A stretch of DNA of 64,000 bases from Bradyrhizobium sp. CCBAU 51627 (GTDB lineage: Bacteria > Pseudomonadota > Alphaproteobacteria > Rhizobiales > Xanthobacteraceae): assembly GCF_028128765.1 (NCBI RefSeq), contig NZ_LBJG01000004.1:1-64000 (forward strand), given 5' to 3'. This document shows positions 20,357-29,469 of this stretch, in pieces (position 1 is the first letter of the stretch; the number at the start of each line of letters is the position of its first letter). Position numbers and translations under genes: made by a program. The notes beneath the pieces are model-generated. The model had not been told where the DNA came from, ran no database searches, and worked only from the letters and a program-made list of their open reading frames with translations.

Positions 20357-20593
20357 ATGACCATCCGAAACGAGATCGTCGAGATCATCAAGCAGGCCAG
20401 CAAGCCGAGGGTTCCCGATCTCAGTGACGATAGTGTTCCCTTGCTCAAGCTTGGCCTCGACTCGCTCGACTATGCGACGGCCATCATGGAGATCGAGGAA
20501 AAGTATAAGGTCCAGATTGGTGAACAGGATATGGAGCGACTCCGCTCGCTAAAGGAGATCGTTGACTTCGTCCAAGTTCACGCCAAGTCGTGA
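20357..20593 (+). CDS. Acyl carrier protein
   Basis: This 78-residue acidic protein has the phosphopantetheine attachment motif GLDSLDYA with Ser36 and the helix MEIEEKYKVQIGEQD, matching the usual ACP length and fold. It is distinct from a housekeeping fatty-acid ACP because it lies in a glycan operon beside a MaoC-like enzyme and an AMP-dependent ligase. It probably carries an acyl group that is activated by the 21039 ligase and later moved to a sugar. It has a GAAAGAAG ribosome site and a 4-bp overlap with the next gene. Confidence 0.88.
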   Translation: MTIRNEIVEIIKQASKPRVPDLSDDSVPLLKLGLDSLDYATAIMEIEEKYKVQIGEQDMERLRSLKEIVDFVQVHAKS

Positions 20594-21060
20594 CTTCCGC
20601 TCAGACGGGAATTTTGCCGATGCACCTTGAAGTCACGGACGAAACGCCGCCACGTGCCCTTCTCATCGACGATCTTTCCGTCGGCGATCGCGTAGTGCAA
20701 AAAGTCGTTTTCGATACCGAGAAGCACAAAGCGTTCGCATGTTTGGCGCGAGACAGTGCACCCGTTCACGATGACGTCGATTTTGCCCGCCGACGAGGAT
20801 TCGACGCCCCCATCATTCAAGGGCTCGCGGTCGTCAGCCGATTTTCCCGACTTATGGGAATGTATCTTCCGGGCGAGCACGCTGTGCTTCAGCGAACGGA
20901 ATTCAAGTTTCATCAGCCTGTCTATGCCGACAAGGAGCTCCTTTATAGTTGTGAGGTGAAAAGAATCGTCAAGCCGCTCCGCGTCGTTCTTTTGGCCGTT
21001 GCTGTGACGGCCGACGGAATTGATCGTGTCACTGGGCAATGCCAATGTCAGATCATTTGA
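20590..21060 (+). CDS. MaoC-like hot-dog dehydratase/hydratase
   Basis: The 156-residue protein is read from GTG 20590 (GTGA overlap with the ACP stop); ATG 20620 is an alternative. The hydratase-2 motif is visible as DSAPVHDD...GFDAPIIQGL with Asp55 and His60 as the probable catalytic pair. QRTEFKFHQPVYADKELLYSCEV follows, as in the MaoC fold. It likely adds or removes water on an ACP- or CoA-bound acyl chain (3-hydroxyacyl to enoyl), which would define the acyl group used to decorate the glycan. Confidence 0.83.
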   Translation: MTSAQTGILPMHLEVTDETPPRALLIDDLSVGDRVVQKVVFDTEKHKAFACLARDSAPVHDDVDFARRRGFDAPIIQGLAVVSRFSRLMGMYLPGEHAVLQRTEFKFHQPVYADKELLYSCEVKRIVKPLRVVLLAVAVTADGIDRVTGQCQCQII

Positions 21061-22451
21061 GCAATTCGGCCGTCGATCGGCTGGTTTCGAGACTCGCGTC
21101 GTTTGGCGAGTCTCCTGCGATAGTTTCCGAGAAGCGGACAGTAAGCTTTCGAGAACTGCTTGCCGACAGTGAGATTTGGCTGGAGCGTTTGCGCGGCGAA
21201 GGAGTCGGCCAAGGAACGGTTTGTGGTTATGTCGGGGAATATTCGCCTCAGACGATCTCTCTGTTTATTTCGTTGATGAGGGTGGGGGCCATAGCGGCGC
21301 CGCTCACCCCTGCGGTCGAACACGAATTGCCGAGGCTGGCGCAAATCGGCGGGCTTGAGCGGGTCATTAGATTTGACGACGAGGGGCATGCGACCTTTTC
21401 GGCTGCGTTTTCTCATGGTTCCAGCCCCCTGCTCGACGACTTCCGGGCGACGGAGCATGCTGGACTTGTGGTCTTTACATCTGGCTCGACGGGGCAGCCG
21501 AAAGCGATTTTGCACGACCTCGAAAAGGTTCTCGACAAGTTCGCAGAGCTGCGGCGAGGCCGCCGCACCGTTCTTTTCCTGATGATGGATCACTTCGGTG
21601 GTGTGAATACGCTGCTGTCGACCTTGGCGTACGGAGGAGTTGCGATATGCATCTCCGATCGAACGCCCGATGCTGTTTGCAGGGCAATTTCCAAAGGACG
21701 CGCCGAACTCCTGCCGACCACGCCGACATTTCTCAAGATGCTGATCGCCAGCGGAGTGTGGCGCGACCATGGCATCAGCTCGGTTCGACTTATCACCTAC
21801 GGGACGGAGCCGATGCCGGAATCGACACTCGCGCGCTTGAGCGAGGTCTTTCCTGGCGTCGAACTCAAGCAGACTTATGGCTTGTCCGAGCTGGGGGTAC
21901 TTCACTCGAAATCTCCCGATCCAAAGTCGCTCTGGCTGAAAATCGGCGGAAGGGGATTCGAAACCCGTGTCGTCGACGGAGTGCTGCACATCCGCTCGAA
22001 TTCCAGCATGGTCGGATATCTCAATGCTCCCAGTCCGATTGACGCTGAAGGCTGGATGAATACGGGTGATCTCGTAGATCAGCAGGGGGACCTTATCCGA
22101 TTTCGAGGCCGAGCATCGGAGGTCATCAACGTCGGCGGCCAGAAAGTCTTCCCCACTGAGGTGGAGACGATTCTTCTTCAGGCCGACCGCGTCGTGGATG
22201 CCACGGTTTATGGCGCCAAACACCCACTCTTGGGTCAAGCGGTACGAGCTCGTGTTTCGCTATCCGAGCCGGAAGATGAGGCTGCGGTCAATGAGAGGCT
22301 GAAGGAGTTCTGCCGGGATCGAATGGCGAAGTTCAAGGTGCCATTGAAATTCGAGGTTCTTCCAATCGAAGCGCAGATCACTCCCCGGACAAAGAAACAG
22401 CGGATCGTCGAGCGCGTGGATGACCTTCGCACAGACAAACACCGCGGGTAG
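21039..22451 (+). CDS. AMP-dependent acyl-CoA/acyl-ACP ligase
   Basis: The 470-residue adenylating enzyme has the P-loop VFTSGSTGQPKAI (near residue 148), QTYGLSELGVL, and MNTGDLVDQQGDLIRFRGRASEVINVGGQKVFPTEVE. The catalytic Lys is probably within PRTKKQR near the C-terminus. It activates a carboxylic acid as acyl-AMP and loads it on CoA or, given its neighbour, on the ACP at 20357. It overlaps the MaoC-like gene by 22 bp; ATG 21045 would reduce this to 16. Confidence 0.86.
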   Translation: MPMSDHLSNSAVDRLVSRLASFGESPAIVSEKRTVSFRELLADSEIWLERLRGEGVGQGTVCGYVGEYSPQTISLFISLMRVGAIAAPLTPAVEHELPRLAQIGGLERVIRFDDEGHATFSAAFSHGSSPLLDDFRATEHAGLVVFTSGSTGQPKAILHDLEKVLDKFAELRRGRRTVLFLMMDHFGGVNTLLSTLAYGGVAICISDRTPDAVCRAISKGRAELLPTTPTFLKMLIASGVWRDHGISSVRLITYGTEPMPESTLARLSEVFPGVELKQTYGLSELGVLHSKSPDPKSLWLKIGGRGFETRVVDGVLHIRSNSSMVGYLNAPSPIDAEGWMNTGDLVDQQGDLIRFRGRASEVINVGGQKVFPTEVETILLQADRVVDATVYGAKHPLLGQAVRARVSLSEPEDEAAVNERLKEFCRDRMAKFKVPLKFEVLPIEAQITPRTKKQRIVERVDDLRTDKHRG

Positions 22452-22456
22452 GCGTC

Positions 22457-23071
22457 TTGGACCACTTGATCTTCTCGCCCCAGGTTGCCTTACGCGGATC
22501 GCGCACTTATGTGCATTCCACGACGCTATATGAGCAGTTGATTCGAGCTGCAACAAGCCTGGGCCTGCAAATCCGGGGGCCCTTGGATATGCGAGTAAAT
22601 CGCTTGATACGAAAGCAACCTAGCCTTTGTTTTTGCGAGGGGCCGCTAGGCGCGAACTACGAAGAGCCTGCTGTCGTTTCCTTTTATGTGGGCGAGACGC
22701 CTTGGCACTGCCTCGTTTCCGAGCGCAGTGAACGGGTCACGCGCAGCGAGGTTTACGATGAGGAGTCGATCCGCAAGAACGCAATCGTCGAGGGGCAAAC
22801 GATCCGCTTGGACGGCAAGGTAAATGCCAGTCCATTCGAGGTAGTGACGTCTTTGACATTGCAGCTGCACAATGCGCTCCTTTCCATTCCACCCGGTCGC
22901 AAGTGGTTCTTGGGCCGGGTTCAGCTGCAAAGACTGCTGGTGGAAGAGGATGCGCAGAAGATCCGGATCACGCTAGCGAAGAAGACCGGCTTGGGGCTGA
23001 CTCGCTGCGCAATTGAAATAAGCACGAGTGCGATCGGAACGATCGACTTCATTCTTGGGCCCAGTACGTAA
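22457..23071 (+). CDS. Unrecognised protein linked to the acyl cassette
   Basis: The 204-residue product is read from TTG 22457, six bases after the ligase stop. I do not recognise the family. It is soluble-looking, with no signal peptide or membrane span. It contains HSTTLYEQLIRAATSLGLQI near the start, a Trp/Tyr-rich SFYVGETPWHCLVSER, FEVVTSLTLQLHNALLSI, and a beta-rich C-terminus LGLTRCAIEISTSAIGTI. Tight linkage to the ACP, MaoC-like and ligase genes suggests it handles the same acyl intermediate, for example as an acyl-transfer or condensing partner, but nothing in the sequence proves this. Confidence 0.6.
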   Translation: MDHLIFSPQVALRGSRTYVHSTTLYEQLIRAATSLGLQIRGPLDMRVNRLIRKQPSLCFCEGPLGANYEEPAVVSFYVGETPWHCLVSERSERVTRSEVYDEESIRKNAIVEGQTIRLDGKVNASPFEVVTSLTLQLHNALLSIPPGRKWFLGRVQLQRLLVEEDAQKIRITLAKKTGLGLTRCAIEISTSAIGTIDFILGPST

Positions 23072-23166
23072 CAAGGCGCGGCACTCGGAAATAGGCGTAT
23101 TGCCCTGTCGCCGGGAAATGATCGGATCTCTGGGCACGGAGATGCGACAGTTAGTGGGACGATCAG

Positions 23167-24300
23167 ATGAACATCACAGAACCGAGCTTTGATGAGGCCG
23201 AAATCGCGCTGTTGCGCGAGTGTCTCAACTCGAAATGGGTCACGCAGGGTCCGTTCACGGAACGCTTCGAGCGGCTGATCGCCGAGAAGCAAGGCGTCAA
23301 GCACGCTCTTGCCTGCACGTCGTGTACTGCGGCGCTGCATCTCGCGACCTTGGCGCTGAAGCTTGGACCGGGCGACGAAGTCATCGTCCCGGCCTTCACC
23401 TGGGTGACGAGCGCTCACTCGGCGGAATATGTCGGCGCCAGGCCCGTTTTCGTCGACGTCGACTTGGCGACGTACAACATCGATCCCGAAGCTCTGAAGG
23501 CGGCGATCACGCCGCGGACGAAGGCGATCGTCGCGGTTCACCTGTTTGGGCTCGCCGCTCCCATGGATGAAATAAGAGCCGTCGCCGAGCCCCGGGGCAT
23601 CGCGATCATCGAGGACGCTGCATGCGCAATCGGTACGACCTACAAGGGCCGGCCGGTCGGCGGCCTCGGCGATATCGGTTGCTTTTCGTTCCACCCTCGC
23701 AAGGCGGTTACGACCGGCGAGGGAGGAGCGGTGACGACCAGCCGTGACGATCTCGCCGAGCGCGTGCGCTCGCAGCGCAATCATGGTGCGACCGGCGCGC
23801 CCGATCCATCGGTCGAGCCCCACGGTCCCTGGACGATGGCGACCTTTGAAAACCTCGGCTTCAACCTGCGCCTATCGGACATTCAAGCGGCCGTGGGCGT
23901 GGCGCAGATGGGTAAGCTCGAACGGCTGCTGGCGGAGCGCCGACGTCTGGGGCATCGCTATTCCGAACTGCTGGCAGGCAACAACTCGATCGCCCGGCCC
24001 CTCGGAGGAGACGTCAATGGACACACGTTTCAATCCTACGTCATCCGGGTGCTTGAAGGCAGTCGGGCGCACCGCAATGCGGTGATGACGGCCCTGGCCG
24101 CTGGAGGAATTCAAACGCGGCCGGGAACGCACGCCGTGCATCGGCTGGGTTACTACAGAAACAAGTACGGCCTGCTCCCTGAGGCGTTTCCGAACGCCGC
24201 GCTTGCCGAGGACACGACGATTACATTGCCCATTTTTCCGAATATGACGGAAGCGGATCAGCAGCGTGTCGTTGAATGCATCAATCGAGTCAGCGCCTGA
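23167..24300 (+). CDS. wbpE: DegT/DnrJ/EryC1-family sugar aminotransferase (WbpE-like)
   Basis: The 377-residue PLP enzyme opens with NSKWVTQGPFTERFE, has CTSCTAALHLA, IIEDAACAIGT, and the lysine-bearing FSFHPRKAVTTGEGG with Lys179 as the PLP Schiff base. FNLRLSDIQAAVGVAQ follows. This pattern matches NTP-sugar aminotransferases such as WbpE/WlbC. It would add the 3-amino group to the 3-keto UDP-GlcNAcA made by the 9397 enzyme; a 4-keto substrate is the alternative. It sits after a 95-bp gap and before the group A glycosyltransferase. Confidence 0.88.
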   Translation: MNITEPSFDEAEIALLRECLNSKWVTQGPFTERFERLIAEKQGVKHALACTSCTAALHLATLALKLGPGDEVIVPAFTWVTSAHSAEYVGARPVFVDVDLATYNIDPEALKAAITPRTKAIVAVHLFGLAAPMDEIRAVAEPRGIAIIEDAACAIGTTYKGRPVGGLGDIGCFSFHPRKAVTTGEGGAVTTSRDDLAERVRSQRNHGATGAPDPSVEPHGPWTMATFENLGFNLRLSDIQAAVGVAQMGKLERLLAERRRLGHRYSELLAGNNSIARPLGGDVNGHTFQSYVIRVLEGSRAHRNAVMTALAAGGIQTRPGTHAVHRLGYYRNKYGLLPEAFPNAALAEDTTITLPIFPNMTEADQQRVVECINRVSA

Positions 24301-24319
24301 AGCCGCGTAGGCGTGTATC

Positions 24320-25810
24320 GTGTTTTCGAAGCTAGTCCAATCAGCCCGCCGTCTGTTCGGGCGGGAGCCGACGAGCTTCTCGAGGCTATCCCGGGTTGCC
24401 AGGAGGAACCCTAGGCTTCGAGAGGCGCTTCGGTCGCTCTCTCCGGCAGGAGGGATAGGAAGGATCGAGGATACGATCTTCGAAAAGATGGATAGGGTCG
24501 CCTCGGAGCGAGATTACGGCCTCCTCATCTGCCTGCTGGATGCCCTGCGGCCATTTCTCAATCCCGACCAATCTTCCGAGGCGCGTTTGTTCTGGGAGGC
24601 CCTAATCGCGGACAGCCGTGCCATCTCTCAGCGCAGAATCCATAAGGGAGAGTTGAGATCTGTTTGGGGCGTCACGCCGATCGTTAATTTGACTGCCGGC
24701 GTTGCCGCGGACCGCGCCCTAGGTCTGAACTCCTGCTCGATCGTATTCACGACGTATCATACCTCCTCGCGTTTCGACTTCGTGTTCGCGGAATTGCAAA
24801 ACCGCCTCGTTGCAGAGCGCGGCGAAGATTGGATCTTGTTTCGCTGGCTCGTGCTGATCTGGGCTCTCGTCAACTTTGATGTATTTCATCTTTACAACGA
24901 CCGAGGCATCATCGAGCCGGCGGGGGGCTACGGAAGCCCCCGTTTCGGTATTGCGATGAGAGAGATGGAAATTTATCGCAGCGCCGGAAAACGCCTGTAT
25001 ACCTACGCCTACGGAGCGGACCACCGGACGCGTAACAACACGCTAGCCCTGGGACGGTGGAGCTTTTGTTCCGATTGCCCGGATGTGGGGGCGTTTTGCG
25101 TTTGTGACGACGCCGGAGCAGCGAACATGCTCAAGGTGATAAGAGAGCACTCCACCGCTGTGATTGCGCACGGCCTGGCGATGAAGCTTATTCCCGGCGC
25201 CATCAATATACCTTACCTCACCGTGGACATGAACAGGCTTCCCACGCGCAAGCCTTCCGATCGCGGAGCCGACACGCTCATCGTGGGGCATTTTCCGAAC
25301 CACGGCTATTTCAAGGGCACCAAGTACCTCGAGCAGGCGATCGACGCTTTGAAGGCAGAGGGATTTTCAATCAATCTCCTGTATTTGAGCGGAAAGCCGC
25401 ATGAGGAGATTCTCCGCGCCATGTGCGAGGTCGACGTTCTGGTCGATCAACTCGTCAGCGGTGCCTTCGGTTTGACTGCTGTCGAGGCGATGGCGATGGG
25501 CTGTCCCGTGATCTGCTATCTGCACGACGATGTCGCGATCGCAAATCGTCGCGCATGTCCGATCATTGAGGCGAACCCGGAAACCATCAAGGATGTCCTC
25601 AAAGGAGTTGTGACGGACCGTGCCCAGCTTTCTGCCGCGGCAAGCGCTGGCCCTGGATATGTCAAACAGAACTATTCGATAGATGCTCTCAGCCGGCATC
25701 TGGCCGACCTCTACGTTGGCTCCGCCGACCTGCCCAATCGGATGGAGGCGAGGATCGCAGCGCGCACCCAGCTGCGGGATCCCGCGCAGCCAGCGCCCGG
25801 GAATCGCTAG
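24320..25810 (+). CDS. Glycosyltransferase, group A (GT-B-like with Cys4 motif)
   Basis: The 496-residue product uses GTG 24320. It has an N-terminal helical extension (residues 1-95) longer than in its paralogs. The shared core follows: RSVWGVTPIVNL, FRWLVLIWALVNFDVFHLYND, YTYAYGADHRTRNNTLALG, the cysteine motif FCSDCPDVGAFCVC, VGHFPNHGYFKGTKYL and DQLVSGAFGLTAVEAMAMGCPV. The first Glu of E-X7-E is Gly. It is followed by a group B gene after a five-base gap. Glycosyl transfer is inferred. Confidence 0.73.
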   Translation: MFSKLVQSARRLFGREPTSFSRLSRVARRNPRLREALRSLSPAGGIGRIEDTIFEKMDRVASERDYGLLICLLDALRPFLNPDQSSEARLFWEALIADSRAISQRRIHKGELRSVWGVTPIVNLTAGVAADRALGLNSCSIVFTTYHTSSRFDFVFAELQNRLVAERGEDWILFRWLVLIWALVNFDVFHLYNDRGIIEPAGGYGSPRFGIAMREMEIYRSAGKRLYTYAYGADHRTRNNTLALGRWSFCSDCPDVGAFCVCDDAGAANMLKVIREHSTAVIAHGLAMKLIPGAINIPYLTVDMNRLPTRKPSDRGADTLIVGHFPNHGYFKGTKYLEQAIDALKAEGFSINLLYLSGKPHEEILRAMCEVDVLVDQLVSGAFGLTAVEAMAMGCPVICYLHDDVAIANRRACPIIEANPETIKDVLKGVVTDRAQLSAAASAGPGYVKQNYSIDALSRHLADLYVGSADLPNRMEARIAARTQLRDPAQPAPGNR

Positions 25811-25815
25811 CGCCG

Positions 25816-28023
25816 ATGCCGGATGCTCAAATGCGACCTGCGGACGAAGGCGAACTCAACGACGCCAGCCAGAGGATCGCGCGTGAAAACGCTGATGCGC
25901 TCGCGTTGATCAATCGTTTCGCCGCGAAGATGGGACGGCCGCTGCGCGTGCTCCATATCGGCAACATAGCGAACAACGCGTACAACAATGCATGCATCCA
26001 GCGAAAGTTCGGTATCGAAGCGGACGTGCTGTGCTACAACTACTATCACATCATGGGGTGCCCGGAGTGGGAAGACGCGGCGATTCGCGAGGGCGCTTCC
26101 GCCATTGAGCAAGATCACTTTCGGCCGGACTGGTGGGCAACGAGCCTGAGGGGGTGGAAGCGGCCGGCTTGGTTCGCTCAAGGGCCGTCGGTTCTGTGCT
26201 CGGAATATCTGCATCATAGGAATGCTGGGCGGAGACTCGCGACTTACCTGAAGTGGTTGGAACTCGAGTTGGCAGCGCTCGAGGACGCGCGAAGCGCTGG
26301 TTCCAAACCTCCAATTACGAAATTTATCCCGGCACGATTGCAGTTCTTGCTCTGGCTCAGGACCGCTGAGCGTACGCTCCAATCCGCCTTGCTGAAAGAA
26401 GGGTCCCTCACGCCCTACAAGATCTGGCTCGGAACATCGGTGGCGAATGGAATCATCGGTCGCAGTGATGGCGCGGAGCCGACGTGGTTCGATCGTATGT
26501 CGGCTGTCACATGGTTGAAGATGCGGAGAGGGCGGCACGTCGGCGCGCAGGACCAGGTCCAACATGCGAAGCGCTTGACAGTGTACAGGATTTGGCTCGG
26601 ATTGGCGGTGGCGAATGGCGTCCTTGGTCGCAGCGAGGGCTCGGAGCCGAGCTGGCTCGATCGGATGTCGGTCGCGGCATGGCTCAGATTGAGGGGCCGC
26701 CGCGAAGTCGACATGCAGGATCGCGTTGCGCTCGCGGCGCATCGGGATGGCGTCAGGAACCTGCGATCGCGCTGGTTAAGGCGGCAGCTGCCCTTGTCGG
26801 TGAGGGAGCGGCAGGTCGATCTGCAGGATCGGGCCGGCCTCGCGCTACACCGGTCGAATGTCAGGAAACTGCAGGCGCGCTGGTCCGTGTGGGCACCTTG
26901 GTTGGTGCGTGCATTGATCGCGCGCACATTGGTTGTGGAACGGATGTTAGTCAGGCTGCTTGCCCCCGCGCAGCCAGGCTGCATCGAGCAATCCAGGCCG
27001 GATCCCGCAACGCGGGCCAAAGAGATCGACTCGCTGCTCGAGGAAATCAGAAACGATCCGGTCGAACTCGACGGAGATTCGCTCAGTTATCGCGACGAGT
27101 ATATCACTCACCATCCAAGAACGTTCGAAAGTATCCTTTCCCATTACGATGTCATTCAGGGATATTCTATCGATGGGCTGATACCTTTGGTAAACGGCGT
27201 CAGGAATTTCTGTTGCTACGAGCACGGAACGCTTCGCGAGATTCCGTTCGAGAGCAATCTCACCGGTCTGATCTGTCGCTTCACTTTCCAGCGTGCTCCT
27301 GCGGTATTTGTCACGAATTCCGATGTGCTCCCGTCGGTGGAGCGGCTGAAGTTGAAGCCGGAGCGGGTGTTTTACTTGCCGCATGCGTTCGATGACCGAA
27401 AGTTGCGCGACTTCCGAGCGGCGCATCCCGAGCTTGCGCCGCCGAAGAGTGGACCGGTGATCTTCTTCAGTCCCACGCGCCACCATTGGAGAAACGGCAA
27501 TACGTCCTGGCTGAAGGGCAATGACGTCGTCATTCGGGCGGCTGCGGAGCTTGCACGAGAACAAAGGGATTTCAGGCTCGTATTCGTCGAATGGGGACAG
27601 GAGGTGGCCGAAAGCAAGGCTCTGATTGAACAGCTTGGGCTTTCGGGGATGGTGGAGTGGGTTCCGACGATGTCGAAACGTGAGCTGTGGCGGCGCTATT
27701 GCGCCTCACACGCCGTGGTCGATCAGTTCATCGTTCCGGCCCTTGGTGGCGTTGGATTCGAAACTATGGCGCTCGGTGTCCGGCTCATTTCCGCGATTGA
27801 TGTTGCGCAGACCGCGTTGTTTTTCGGCCAATCGCCGCCTTGTCTTACGGCTCGCTCGGTTGCGGAATGCGCAGTTCGGCTGCGGGAAGTTTTGGACGAC
27901 CCGCTCGACAGCAAAGGCCGCGGTCCCGCCGCATCACACTGGATGACAACTTATCATTCGGCAGAACGAATTGTTGCTTTGCAATGCACGGCCTACCGCA
28001 AGCTGCTTTCTGGTCAATGGTAA
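25816..28023 (+). CDS. Glycosyltransferase, group B with internal repeat insertion
   Basis: The 735-residue protein matches the 531-residue paralog at 30896 at both ends. The N-terminal RPLRVLHIGNIANNAYNNA and NYYHIMGCPEWE, the middle YEHGTLREIPFE, FFSPTRHHW...WLKGNDVVIRA and DQFIVPALGGVGFETMALG are common. An additional stretch of about 180 residues (roughly 195-385) contains two 56-residue repeats (from 26416 and 26584; KIWLGTSVANG / RIWLGLAVANG, RMSAVTWLK / RMSVAAWLR) plus a smaller basic repeat (VDMQDRVALAAHRDGVRNL / VDLQDRAGLALHRSNVRKL). The insertion may be a protein-interaction or acceptor-binding arm. Confidence 0.72.
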   Translation: MPDAQMRPADEGELNDASQRIARENADALALINRFAAKMGRPLRVLHIGNIANNAYNNACIQRKFGIEADVLCYNYYHIMGCPEWEDAAIREGASAIEQDHFRPDWWATSLRGWKRPAWFAQGPSVLCSEYLHHRNAGRRLATYLKWLELELAALEDARSAGSKPPITKFIPARLQFLLWLRTAERTLQSALLKEGSLTPYKIWLGTSVANGIIGRSDGAEPTWFDRMSAVTWLKMRRGRHVGAQDQVQHAKRLTVYRIWLGLAVANGVLGRSEGSEPSWLDRMSVAAWLRLRGRREVDMQDRVALAAHRDGVRNLRSRWLRRQLPLSVRERQVDLQDRAGLALHRSNVRKLQARWSVWAPWLVRALIARTLVVERMLVRLLAPAQPGCIEQSRPDPATRAKEIDSLLEEIRNDPVELDGDSLSYRDEYITHHPRTFESILSHYDVIQGYSIDGLIPLVNGVRNFCCYEHGTLREIPFESNLTGLICRFTFQRAPAVFVTNSDVLPSVERLKLKPERVFYLPHAFDDRKLRDFRAAHPELAPPKSGPVIFFSPTRHHWRNGNTSWLKGNDVVIRAAAELAREQRDFRLVFVEWGQEVAESKALIEQLGLSGMVEWVPTMSKRELWRRYCASHAVVDQFIVPALGGVGFETMALGVRLISAIDVAQTALFFGQSPPCLTARSVAECAVRLREVLDDPLDSKGRGPAASHWMTTYHSAERIVALQCTAYRKLLSGQW
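26416..26751 (+). repeat. Tandem duplication inside the group B glycosyltransferase gene
   Basis: Two units of 168 bp (26416-26583 and 26584-26751, 56 codons each) encode homologous WLG..VANG...GRS.G.EP.W.DRMS segments. They are diverged at the DNA level, so the duplication is not recent. The paralog at 30896 has no equivalent. Confidence 0.75.
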
Positions 28024-28038
28024 TAACGTTCGCTGCGA

Positions 28039-29469
28039 GTGGTTATGCAAACACAAAGTAAGAGCATGCTCGGCCCACTCAAATCGGTCGTCAAACGGTA
28101 CCCACCGCTCCACCGCGCATTGCTTCCGGTCTATTCGTGCTTCGTTCGCCTGCGGAGCGCTCCTGCAGGGTTTGGCCGGTGGCTCGCGAATGCGCGATAT
28201 CCCAAGATGCAAGCGGCAGCGGAGGGACACGCGTTGGCGGGGAGGATTGGGCGCAAGGCGGCGGGACGTGATGTCACCATGCTGGTCGTCTCGGATCTCA
28301 GGGTCGATCCTCGGGTCGAGCGAGAGGCGAGGGCGCTGGCGTCCGCCGGATTTGGAGTGACGGTCATTTGTCCCGAACTCTACCAGGGCTCCAGTGCTGC
28401 AACGGTGTTGGACTGGGGGCCGGGGGTATCCATACAACACATCGACTGGACGGCGGCTTCATTCATGTCGGAACAGCCGGGTTTCCGTGCCGATCTCCTC
28501 TATGCGGCGGCCGTCAGGACCAAACCGTTTGCGTTTCACGCCCATGATCTATCGACCGCTTATGCGGCGATGGCGGCTGCGAGGTATCGGGGCGCGCACC
28601 TCGTGGTCGATTTTCACGAATGGTTTTCCGAGAATGTCCATTGGGATGTCGCTGCGTCGGCCTGGGTTCCTTATCGGGACGACTGGAAGCGCGAGCTTCA
28701 GGAATTGGAACGTCGGTGCCTCGCGGAGGCGTCGGCCACGGTTACCGTGTGCGACTCGATCGCTGATGCGATGCACACCGAACTCGGCGGTGCGCGCCCC
28801 GTCGTCATAAGAAACATTCCGGATATTTCGAGAACCCCGTCGCGCGACTACCCTCCTCTCAAGCAGCAACTTGGGCTGCCTGAATCGAGCTTCGTCTTGT
28901 TGTGGCAGGGAGGCACTGGTCCGACGCGCCTGATCGAGCCTATCATCGAAGCGCTGGCCCAGGTGCCCGAATGCATTTTCGTCATTCGTGGTCCGTCTTT
29001 GGATCTCTTTGGGACCGACTATCTGTCGTTGGCCCGACGGGTCGGCGCCGAAGACAGGCTCAAGCTCGTACCGGCGGTTCCGTCAAGCGACGTCGTGGCG
29101 GCTGCCAGGGGCGCGGACGCGGGCATTTGGACGCTCCCGGCATTGTGCCGAAACTTCACTTTCGCGCTGCCCAACAAGATCTTTGAATATCTGGCTGCCG
29201 ATCTTCCGGTGCTCGTTGCCAATTATCCAGAAGCCAAACGCCTCGTGGAGGAGCACAATGTTGGTTTGACGTTCGATCCTTATGATCCGAATTCGATTGC
29301 GCTCGCGCTAAATCGCCTCGTGCGGGAACAGGAATTGCGGCTGAGCTTCGCTGCTAACGCCAAGAGCGCTCTTGGCCGTTTGGATGCTGCATCCGAATGG
29401 CGCAAGCTGGTCTCGTTGTACGGCGGATTGTCGGACGCGCTCGGTGCAAGGCGTGGACCCTCGAAATGA
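28039..29469 (+). CDS. GT4-family glycosyltransferase
   Basis: The 476-residue protein starts at GTG 28039 or ATG 28045. After a basic N-terminal segment it has VTMLVVSDLRVDPRVEREARAL, FHAHDLSTAYAAMAAARYRG and LVVDFHEWFSE, typical of the acceptor domain of GT4 enzymes. A C-terminal donor domain follows (FVLLWQGGTGPTRLIEPIIEAL...FALPNKIFEYLAADLPVLVA). It lacks the DQ-X11-E signature of its neighbours, so it is an ordinary GT4 member between group B and group A genes. Its stop overlaps the next ATG. Confidence 0.83.
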   Translation: MVMQTQSKSMLGPLKSVVKRYPPLHRALLPVYSCFVRLRSAPAGFGRWLANARYPKMQAAAEGHALAGRIGRKAAGRDVTMLVVSDLRVDPRVEREARALASAGFGVTVICPELYQGSSAATVLDWGPGVSIQHIDWTAASFMSEQPGFRADLLYAAAVRTKPFAFHAHDLSTAYAAMAAARYRGAHLVVDFHEWFSENVHWDVAASAWVPYRDDWKRELQELERRCLAEASATVTVCDSIADAMHTELGGARPVVIRNIPDISRTPSRDYPPLKQQLGLPESSFVLLWQGGTGPTRLIEPIIEALAQVPECIFVIRGPSLDLFGTDYLSLARRVGAEDRLKLVPAVPSSDVVAAARGADAGIWTLPALCRNFTFALPNKIFEYLAADLPVLVANYPEAKRLVEEHNVGLTFDPYDPNSIALALNRLVREQELRLSFAANAKSALGRLDAASEWRKLVSLYGGLSDALGARRGPSK

